Part shown: positions 1-9,600 of the stretch, piece after piece
Numbering within the stretch: position 1 is the first letter of the stretch
Layout of the letters: every line of letters begins with the position of its first letter
Assembly: GCA_003260075.1 (NCBI GenBank)
Contig: QLIY01000178.1
Coordinates: 124,001 to 188,000 of the forward strand
Source of the DNA: Phallusia mammillata
Lineage: Eukaryota > Chordata > Ascidiacea > Phlebobranchia > Ascidiidae
Direction: 5' to 3'
Length of the DNA: 64,000 bases
Program-made: the position numbers and the translations under genes
Notes under the pieces: model-generated
Seen by the model: the letters and a program-made list of their open reading frames with translations, nothing else
What the model was told of the DNA's origin: nothing
Database searches by the model: none

Positions 1-129
1 ACTGCAGAATACCGAGAAATCGAGTCACTGTGTGTGTGAAAAAGCAACCTTACCTATAAGCCTCAATTGAAAGCAAACATCCTTACTTAGCCTGACTAAA
101 AATAAAAAATAAAAACATTTTTTTCCTAG

Positions 130-3100
130 ATCTCCAAAGTGGTTGCCATTCTGTCGTGTGGACCAGTAATTCGAACTCTACGATCAAAAGAAGCACTTTC
201 TTTGCTGCAAACTATCCACATTATGACATGGCCTCCGATGTTTGATATTGACGAATCACCCAAAAAGCGACTGCCTATATCGTATCGCCCTCCCACACCT
301 GAGCTGCTAGCGTACATTGATTTTAGTATCACAACGGCAGGAACCCTGGCAGGCATCAAGGTAGGCTGTTAGTAAAACTGGTAAAAACGTTTGTTAAAAG
401 CAACGCTAGCTACAACATGTTGTCCTTCGTCACTCTTTACCAATCATATTTGACTTTAATTATTTTTACCCCTAAGAATCAACGAGATGAATTTCATTTA
501 CCCCGTTAAACAAAACTTGCAACTATGACGTCACAAAAGCATGTTGTCCCGAAACTATAATAGGATAATGTAATTATCTCCTGCAAAATGTCAAATAACC
601 CCTTTGAAGGTAATTACCTAGAGCTTAAGAACCACTGACAAAGAGAATTGTCCCAAAATTTCTGCCTGAATGGTGTTGTTTATGCAACACACGACCATCC
701 TTAAAAGTATGCAAATTGATTTTTAGATGAACCACTGTGCAGCAAGCAACATCTGCAGGTCAATGAAACTTCAGTGCGAACTTTATCCTTCACGGTCTGT
801 AGCTCTTTGCCTTGACCCTTACAGTGGTCTGGGCCTTGCACTGTGGTGCTTAAGCAGGTAAGGTAGCTTTGTGTATTTCGAAGTGCACACCATTGCAACA
901 TATATATTTTCAGTGTTTTTTCTGGCCATCAAACGATCATGCTGCCTCCGTTGGAGCTTGAAGCCAATCCACAGCTTTGGTTGCAAACTGTCAGCCAGTT
1001 TAAAGTACGAGATGCATTCTTGTCCTATGCTGTTGTGGAGCAATGCATGAAAGGTCTTACTCAACAAATCATGAATTTAAAGGTAACTAAACAATATAGT
1101 TTCATTAAGTACATGATACAGCTTCTTATTATATGGTTAAAGTGGATTTGAAACAGGGGATCTTAAACTTTTGGGGTCGCGCCCCTCCTTGACATTATTT
1201 ATTCCCCCCCCCCAGCAACGCTAGCTACAACATGTTGTCCTTCGACACTCTTTACCAATCATATTTTGACTTTAATTATTTTTACCCCTAAAAACAACGC
1301 GATGAATTTTATTTACCCCGTTTAAAAAACTATGACGTCACAAAAGGATGTTGTCACAAAAATATGATGTCAAATTACCCCCTTGAGGTGAATTACTTTT
1401 TTTTAATTTCTGCCCGAATGGTGTTGTTTATGCAACACATGACCATCCTTAAGAAGTATGCAAATTGATTTTCAGATGAACCACTGTGCAGCAAGCAACA
1501 TCTGCAGGTCAATGAAACTTCAGNAGTTTTAAATAGTTCCAACCGTCAGCATTTTTGGAGAACAAAGAATAAAATCAATCACCGCTCAAAATCTAAATGT
1601 TTTTGTAAACCTGAAAATTTATTTTACTTTAACTTGAATGTTTTTTTAACCAACTTACACAAGGTCTTGCCCCTATCCTTATATTAAGTGTCGAAATTAT
1701 TTTGTGTGTTATAAGCCTGCAAGACTGGGCATACTGTCGGGGGGGGGGGGAGTAGAAAGGGGATTTCTGTGACGTCATAATGCACCGAGCATTAAAGTGA
1801 GATGCTCGGTGCTCGACCAAACAGAACATTTGCAGTTTTGGCACATCCCTACTATTTACTTCAACATCGATAAAATCTATAAGGTTTTGATCAGGTGTTT
1901 TATTCTTGTTTTTTTTTGTGAGACAATGTTTGAAGCAGGAATTTTAAGTCGCCCCAATCTCCAATGTGACGAAATTGCAAACAAAAAATATTACAAAATA
2001 TTTTAACAATAGCAGAACAGGATACCCATCTCAGAGTAAAAATGTATTTAGTTTAGTTTGATTTCTAAAAAAATGGGTTCGAATCAGGGCCAGCATCGGT
2101 ACAATGTATTGATTGAGATTTACAATGTATTGACATTCCAGCCAAATTTTGTTTTGCCCTCCCAAGCAAAACCTCACACCCCAGTTAAAGAACCTCGGAT
2201 TCAAACAATGTTTATTAACAGGAGCGTGGAATGACTTTAAGTCATGTGAGGACTTGTGTGATCGTCGCCGAGGAGCGTCCACGTGTTCAACTTACTTCCA
2301 ATTTTACGAAACTCTTCAAAGATCTTGGATTGTCACCAAGGGCAGTTTCAACCACATTTGGTTGCCGAGTAAATGTGGCTGTTTGTATGCAGGTAAATGT
2401 GTTTCTAAACTGAAGAAAAAGTATTACCGCAAAATGGTACATTAACTTTTGTGAAAAAAACAACAAATAAACCACATTTTGTTGGTAGAGCTGCTAACCC
2501 CTCAAATAGATAAATTTCAATAGGTGGCGCAAAGAGCTGAATTATTAATTTAGCAGCCAAAAAGGGGTAAGGTTGGGGGGGGGGGGGCAAACAAACAAAT
2601 AAACCACATTTTGTTGGTAGAGCTACTAACACCTTAACTCAAATCAGCCTCAAATAGATAAATTTCAATAGGTGGCACAAAGAGCTGAATTATTAATTTT
2701 ACAGCCAAAAAGGGGTAAGGTTGGGAAGTAAATTTTTGAAAATAAAATATTAAGAACTAAGTTTTAAAGTTAGTAACCCCAAGTCTAATAGTTCCAACGT
2801 CAGCATTTTTGGAGAACAATGAATAATGTCTATTACTGCTCATTATAACAATATTTTGAAAACTTAGTTTATTTTAATTTAAATGTTTTTTTAACCAACT
2901 TACAAAAGGTCTTGCCACTATCTTTACATTAAAACATGGTTGTTGAAATTATTTTGTGTGTTATAAGCCTGCAAGACTGGGCATACTGTCGGAGCAAATA
3001 ATTGCAGATGAGCCAAACATGGTATGATGTCTGTGTGTGTCTTTGTCACTGAGTGTTTTGTCCATTGTGAAGTCACTTGTTTACCCCTGTTTGTTGCCAT

Positions 3101-4385
3101 GCCAATGCTGCCTCATGCTTACGCCATTGGAAACTTGTCATGGCCTGCTGCCAATTGTGTTTTTGTAGCTTGGCATTTGGAAACTTATAGTTGGGAAAGT
3201 TTTATTTTGTAAAACTAGTCTGCAAACTTTTAGTGTTGTGCAATCTCAAGAATGGTTGTTTAGATTAAACATCATTGAGATTGCATCCAATATTTGAAAT
3301 GTTACAAATGTACCCTATTTGAAACAGTATTCCAGATACAAAAGTTACATAGACGTAGGTTTAAAAGGACACAATTATTATAACCTATTTAGAAAATCAT
3401 GTCAATGCATGGGCAGATCTCTTAGCATTGTGTCATTATGTCTTGGTACATGCTTATGTCATGTAACCTGTTTTGGAAGTGATCAAAATTCAAATCACAA
3501 TGACATGTGTATTTAGAAGTTTTGTGTATGCCAGTCATAACTTTATGCTTGAAGCTAAAGTCTTTTAATGAATTTTTGCAGGGAGCTTCATGCCCAGACC
3601 CAACCACTGTATATGTTGACATGAGGGCACTTCGTAATGATCGGGTTGCTCTGGTGGAAAAAGGATCTCCTCACAGTCTTTGCCTAATGGAAACTGGCAA
3701 GGTATCTATGGCTTTAAAACTGACGTAATAAGTTTAAACTGAAATTCCCAAATATGTGTTTCAAATGTGCAAAATGATTTTATGTGCAGAAACCCCTTTT
3801 TCAATCACAAGGAAACGTTGAGACTCATTTCAAAAATTAGATAATTTTTTTGTGATTCCGGCTTTTAAAACACGCTGCATTCAACAGATCCTGCCAGGTT
3901 CAAAGGTGGTAATTGCAGACCCTGACACCCTGGGGCAATGTTCAGATTCCAGATTGGGTGAAATATGGGTGAGCAGTGGTCATACTGCGCAGGGATATTA
4001 TGCTGTCTATGGGGGAGAGGGAACAGACACATACCAAACCCACTTCCAGGTAAAACTACATATAATTTGTTAAAACTTCTCATCAGGGAAAAATCAAGTG
4101 TGCTTTTATTGTCAAGTTGTTGTGTATATGCAGTGAATATGTACCTAATTTTGTACACTATTCTAGTGATTTTCAACCGCAAGAAACTTGTTGGTTTGAC
4201 ACAATGGGCGTAAATAACGTTTTTGTACGCTATCACCAGTTTAAATGTTCTATCGTGATTTGCTTCATTAAATGTTGTGTAATAATAAGACTTGCTGTGT
4301 TATAATAAGAATGAAATTGCGTTGGCCTGTTGCCTCTAAGTACAATACAGTAGTTGAGTGTGAGCTTGTTTACTGTGTTGCATTT

Positions 4386-4475
<90 letters not shown>

Positions 4476-5626
4476 GTGACCCCAAAAAGGTTAAAAACCC
4501 TTCACTAATCACTATGCAATTTTTCTTCAGGGATATCTGAAAACGGGCGACACAAAAACCCAATACGCCCGAACCGGTTTCCTCGGATTTCTGAAACGCA
4601 CTGAGCTTACGTCAGCTACTGGAGGTATTAATATGACCACAAATCGTCTCCGTAAATGTACACGTTTAACGCCTGCCTGTTTTTCTAACTTCCAGAGCGC
4701 CATGATGCTTTGTACGTTGTTGGTTCGCTGGAGGAAACCCTCGAACTCCGCGGAATGCGTTATCACCCGATTGATATTGAAAACTCGGTTGTAAGATGCA
4801 GTTCAAAAATTTCTGAGTGGTAAGTACGACTGTTTTGCAGAAAATCTGCGAAGTATGAAAATGAACATTGCACTAAAAACTTTTGAACCAGTTAAAACAG
4901 CGGTTCTTAAACTGGGGTCCGCCAAGCGAATTAGAGGGGCAGTGACAGTGAGGGCCAAAATATATTTCTCCAATCGTAATTTGACAGATAAACAAGGATC
5001 CAATGACAAAAAGTGATCCTTCACTTTATTTTTAAGTAACAAAGAATGACAAAAAAGTTGAAAAAAAGTTTGAGAACCACTGAGTTAATACATCGTGTCA
5101 CTAAAAAGCATTTACGCAATAGTATACCTCGTCGTTGCTCGCATATTATACTGTTGGTTATTAAAACCCATCCCTTATCAAAGTTAAAATTTTATTAACC
5201 GTTTTAAAAAGTCTACTATTTTTTCACAGCGCTGTGTTTCATTCTACCAATCTGCTTGTGGTTGTCGTGGAATTAAAAGGACCAGAAAATACTGCCCTTG
5301 ACCTCGTGCCTTTGGTAAGTTGGTTCGTGGGGCTTTGAAAATTCCTAGCTTGTGGTTTACCTCCTCCCATAGCGAATACACACAGTAGGCCACTATTGGG
5401 TCGATAAATTTATTTATTGCATTGAATACACCATGATAATAAAAGTAATCTTGTTCAGGTGACAAACGTCATATTGGAGGAACATTATTTAATCGCCGGT
5501 GTGGTTGCCGTCGCCGATCCTGGTTCGATTCCCATCAATTCAAGGGGCGAAAAACAGAGGATGCACTTACGTGACAGTTTCCTGCAAGACCAGCTTGACC
5601 CCATCTACGTTGCCTACAACATGTGA
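130..5626 (+). CDS. DIP2: Disco-interacting protein 2 (DIP2), C-terminal part, gene starts upstream of the window
   Basis: Ten coding exons: 130-360, 727-857, 914-1082, 2222-2392, 3582-3701, 3888-4049, 4531-4624, 4696-4819, 5230-5314 and 5459-5626 (TGA). They join in frame to 484 residues. The protein matches the C-terminal third of DIP2, which carries two adenylate-forming (AMP-binding/FAAL-like) domains; this is the second one. Visible landmarks are VVAILSCGPVIRTLRSKEAL, VIVAEERPR, SPRAVSTTFG, LGEIWVSSGHTAQGYY, RTGFLGFLKRTELT, LELRGMRYHPIDIE and the end LDPIYVAYNM. All introns are GT-AG. DIP2 proteins are linked to acyl-CoA/diacylglycerol metabolism and to axon patterning; the exact reaction in this organism is inference. 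Intron 3 holds a partial second copy of exon 2 (1476-1523) that looks like an assembly duplication. The N-terminal DMAP-binding and first adenylation domains must lie left of position 1. Confidence 0.95.
399..1523. repeat. C-bridged duplicated block 1 (DIP2 introns 1-3)
   Basis: Positions 399-774 recur at 1214-1523, directly after a run of ten Cs (1204-1213). The copies differ by scattered substitutions and one deleted stretch of about 60 bases. The second copy includes the acceptor and first 48 bases of DIP2 exon 2 and stops at the single N at 1524, so it is a truncated extra exon copy. It is probably an allelic assembly duplication. Confidence 0.75.
1529..2992. repeat. Duplicated intronic blocks 1529-1740 and 2784-2992
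   Basis: The two blocks are clearly related and end in the same short string just before position 1740 and position 2992. The first is followed by a run of twelve Gs (1739-1750). Unlike most of the bridged pairs, more than 1 kb including a real DIP2 exon lies between the copies, so this may be a misordered allelic contig or a true dispersed repeat. Confidence 0.55.
2461..2725. repeat. G-bridged duplicated block 2461-2574 / 2594-2725
   Basis: A block in DIP2 intron 4 is repeated immediately after a 13-G run (2575-2587). The second copy has a small insertion and a few substitutions. Confidence 0.75.
4388..4473. repeat. 86-base pure G tract
   Basis: An uninterrupted run of 86 Gs lies in DIP2 intron 6, about 57 bases upstream of the next exon. 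All other G or C runs noted in this window are 10-13 bases. The 3' flank looks like the end of a hAT-like repeat. Glycine- or proline-rich open frames across it are meaningless. Confidence 0.95.
4898..5082. mobile_element. Non-autonomous hAT-type element (MITE), 185 bp
   Basis: Its ends are inverted: CAGCGGTTCTTAAACT on the left and AGTTTGAGAACCACTG on the right. Flanking 8-mers AGTTAAAA (4890-4897) and AGTTAATA (5083-5090) match at 7 of 8 bases, as expected for a hAT target-site duplication. It lies in DIP2 intron 8 and has no coding capacity. Confidence 0.75.
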
Positions 5627-6538
5627 AAAGTGTACGTAAATGTCAAGTGTCATAAAGTTAAGTTTTTGAATATGTAGACCCTGAACTTTTCGTCATTAGG
5701 ACATGCAGTAAACCTCTGTTAATCCTGACCAGCTTGGACCCAAAATTTGTCCGGATTAACTGATGTTGATTAATTATAGCTTTACCACATTTCATTTGTA
5801 CGTAATGTCTGATTTAACCGAACATCTACATTATATCCTTAAGGTCTTGTTTTTCTACTATTGCTACATCTTGTTCACACACTCCTGTACAAAATGTTCA
5901 ACTTCATTAAGTTACCTTTTCTCTGTCCCACTGGTAACAGCATATTTTTTTCTTTTACAGGCCGCCGAATATCTGCCTTCTGCGCTGATTATGACACAAA
6001 GCTCAAAACTAAACGAAGTGATTTGTGCACATCATCTTGCGATAATGCAGAGCTATGCAACAGACTGCTCTCAACGCAAACCTGCTTCAACACAATTTCC
6101 GCAACTGGAAGCCATTGACCCTTGAACCTGTTTCTACTTTGTTTCTTGTTCCTTGGAAGCATTTAAAGACAACCTTACCTCGGTGGTGATGTCTTTACTC
6201 GAATGCTTACGCTTGTTGTACTACTACTGCTGCTCCTGCTTTTCCATCGCAAGTTTTCAAGAGTATTTTTTGTTCATATTTTTAATTTATTTGTTTTTAC
6301 TGTTTCCTTGCGCTCTTGCTAATTACTTTTTATTAATTTTGTTTGCTCTTAAAAAAACATCGGTTGATAACCAATTACTATATGTGCGCTTGGTTGAGAA
6401 AAATATGTGAAGCTGCTATCTGGTCCTGCATGGTGGCGAGTGGGAAGTTTCCAGTCTTCTACACAAGCAAATGTTTGCCTATTATTTCTGTGTTGCAGTC
6501 TTACGACAACAGTGCACTGGTCTTTTAAATGCAGTCAG

Positions 6539-6544
6539 TTTATT
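6539..6544 (-). promoter_or_regulatory. Putative poly(A) signal of NIP7
   Basis: AATAAA on the minus strand, 84 bases beyond the NIP7 stop codon. If used, the NIP7 transcript overlaps the DIP2 3' end. Confidence 0.5.
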
Positions 6545-6579
6545 TCACTCGCCCAATGACATAATGTAATTCTGCTTGT

Positions 6580-6585
6580 AATAAA
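6580..6585 (+). promoter_or_regulatory. Putative poly(A) signal of DIP2
   Basis: AATAAA on the plus strand, 954 bases after the DIP2 stop and 43 bases before the last base of the convergent NIP7 coding exon. Confidence 0.5.
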
Positions 6586-6627
6586 GGAAAACCAAAAGCT
6601 TACTAGTTTTGTATTAGTTGCTTCTTC

Positions 6628-9600
6628 TCATGTAAGGGAATCTTCATTGCGCAAATATTCACCAATGTCTGCCTGATGAAAAGCTACAATGGACATAGGA
6701 TCAGTTCTTCTGCATTCAGTTGTTGATTTTGCTGCAACTCCGAAACCCTATAAAATATGTGAATGGCTTTAAAAACCCATTGGGCTATTAAGCAGTGTCG
6801 GGGGAATGAAATCTCTTGACTTAAAACTTGCAGTAGCGGTGTTTTTTTTGCTGGGATGCAGCGTAGTAAAGTAGGTCTGACTTTAACTCTAAGTAATTGT
6901 GGGTTATACAAATTGTTAAGGTTGTGTTTTAGTTTTGTTTTGGAGGTAAGAGATTATTCTTTTAAGATGTCATCAAATAAACATATGAATATTTTGACAA
7001 GCTAGGACTGCTTCATTATGGGTCCCCTTCCCTGAAGGACACATATTGATTTTACTCAAATTGTTTTTGTTTTTTTTCTTTGTTTTTCTTCCATTTTTTT
7101 TCTTCCCAAAGTTTGTCCGAGTCGTTTTTCCATCAAATGTTTGATGGATTTGGCTGAAATTTACACAGATGGTAGATGTGCATTTTGTTCATAACCCCAG
7201 TATTTACCCCGCTAGCCCCCTAAAATGGGTATTTTCCCCCCGAAGTTTGTCCGACTCGTTTTTCAATCAAATGTTTGGTGGATTTGGCTGAAATTTACAC
7301 AGATGGTAGATGTGCATTTTGTTCATAACCCCAGTATTTACCCCGCTAGCCCCCTAAAATGGGTATTTTCCCCCCGAAGTTTGTCCGACTCGTTTTTCAA
7401 TCAAATGTTTGGTGGATTTGGCTGAAATTTACACAGATGGTAGATGTGCATTTTGTTCATAACCCCAGTATTTACCCCGCTAGCCCCCTAAAATGGGTAT
7501 TTTCCCCCCGAAGTTTGTCCGACTCGTTTTTCAATCAAATGTTTGGTGGATTTGGCTGAAATTTACACAGATGGTAGATGTGCATTTTGTTCATAACCCC
7601 AGTATTTACCCCGCTAGCCCCCTAAAATGGGTATTTTCCCCCCGAAGTTTGTCCGACTCGTTTTTCAATCAAATGTTTGGTGGATTTGGCTGAAATTTAC
7701 ACAGATGGTAGATGTGCATTTTGTTCATAACCCCAGTATTTACCCCGCTAGCCCCCTAAAATGGGTATTTTCCCCCCGAAGTTTGTCCGACTCGTTTTTC
7801 AATCAAATGTTTGGTGGATTTGGCTGAAATTTACACAGATGGTAGATGTGCATTTTGTTCATAACCCCAGTATTTACCCCGCTAGCCCCCTAAAATGGGT
7901 ATTTTCCCCCCGAAGTTTGTCCGACTCGTTTTTCAATCAAATGTTTGGTGGATTTGGCTGAAATTTACACAGATGGTAGATGTGCATTTTGTTCATAACC
8001 CCAGTATTTACCCCGCTAGCCCCCTAAAATGGGTATTTTCCCCCCGAAGTTTGTCCGACTCGTTTTTCAATCAAATGTTTGGTGGATTTGGCTGAAATTT
8101 ACACAGATGGTAGATGTGCATTTTGTTCATAACCCCAGTATTTACCCCGCTAGCCCCCTAAAATGGGTATTTTCCCCCCGAAGTTTGTCCGACTCGTTTT
8201 TCAATCAAATGTTTGGTGGATTTGGCTGAAATTTACACAGATGGTAGATGTGCATTTTGTTCATAACCCCAGTATTTACCCCGCTAGCCCCCTAAAATGG
8301 GTATTTTCCCCCCGAAGTTTGTCCGACTCGTTTTTCAATCAAATGTTTGGTGGATTTGGCTGAAATTTACACAGATGGTAGATGTGCATTTTGTTCATAA
8401 CCCCAGTATTTACCCCGCTAGCCCCCTAAAATGGGTATTTTCCCCCCGAAGTTTGTCCGACTCGTTTTTCAATCAAATGTTTGGTGGATTTGGCTGAAAT
8501 TTACACAGATGGTAGATGTGCATTTTGTTCATAACCCCAGTATTTACCCCGCTAGCCCCCTAAAATGGGTATTTTCCCCCCGAAGTTTGTCCGACTCGTT
8601 TTTCAATCAAATGTTTGGTGGATTTGGCTGAAATTTACACAGATGGTAGATGTGCATTTTGTTCATAACCCCAGTATTTACCCCGCTAGCCCCCTAAAAT
8701 GGGTATTTTCCCCCCGAAGTTTGTCCGACTCGTTTTTCAATCAAATGTTTGGTGGATTTGGCTGAAATTTACACAGATGGTAGATGTGCATTTTGTTCAT
8801 AACCCCAGTATTTACCCCGCTAGCCCCCTAAAATGGGTATTTTCCCCCCGAAGTTTGTCCGACTCGTTTTTCAATCAAATGTTTGGTGGATTTGGCTGAA
8901 ATTTACACAGATGGTAGATGTGCATTTTGTTCATAACCCCAGTATTTACCCCGCTAGCCCCCTAAAATGGGTATTTTCCCCCCGAAGTTTGTCCGACTCG
9001 TTTTTCAATCAAATGTTTGGTGGATTTGGCTGAAATTTACACAGATGGTAGATGTGCATTTTGTTCATAACCCCAGTATTTACCCCGCTAGCCCCCTAAA
9101 ATGGGTATTTTCCCCCCGAAGTTTGTCCGACTCGTTTTTCAATCAAATGTTTGGTGGATTTGGCTGAAATTTACACAGATGGTAGATGTGCATTTTGTTC
9201 ATAACCCCAGTATTTACCCCGCTAGCCCCCTAAAATGGGTATTTTCCCCCCGAAGTTTGTCCGACTCGTTTTTCAATCAAATGTTTGGTGGATTTGGCTG
9301 AAATTTACACAGATGGTAGATGTGCATTTTGTTCATAACCCCAGTATTTACCCCGCTAGCCCCCTAAAATGGGTATTTTCCCCCCGAAGTTTGTCCGACT
9401 CGTTTTTCAATCAAATGTTTGGTGGATTTGGCTGAAATTTACACAGATGGTAGATGTGCATTTTGTTCATAACCCCAGTATTTACCCCGCTAGCCCCCTA
9501 AAATGGGTATTTTTCCCCCAAAGTTTGTCCGACTCGTTTTGCCATCAAATGCTTGATGGATGTGGCTGAAACTTATACAGATGGTAGATATAGTGATGTA

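Larger units (their letters stand above)
5627..6627. other. DIP2 3' UTR and DIP2/NIP7 convergent gap
   Basis: About 1 kb between the DIP2 stop and the NIP7 stop. An open frame at 5763-6125 resembles no family I know and is treated as UTR. A short stretch near 5706-5765 resembles a pogo/Tigger-type inverted end. Poly(A) signals for both strands fall at the right-hand end. Confidence 0.6.

Noticed and set aside
4272-4563. Poly-glycine and poly-proline open frames
   Set aside because: They are translations of the 86-base G tract.
5763-6125. 120-codon frame after the DIP2 stop
   Set aside because: DIP2 already ends with its conserved C-terminus; this frame has no recognisable homology and lies in the 3' UTR.
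7225-9569. Seventeen identical 66-residue open frames
   Set aside because: They are the same satellite unit read repeatedly; the 134-bp period breaks the frame each time and no start or homology supports a protein.
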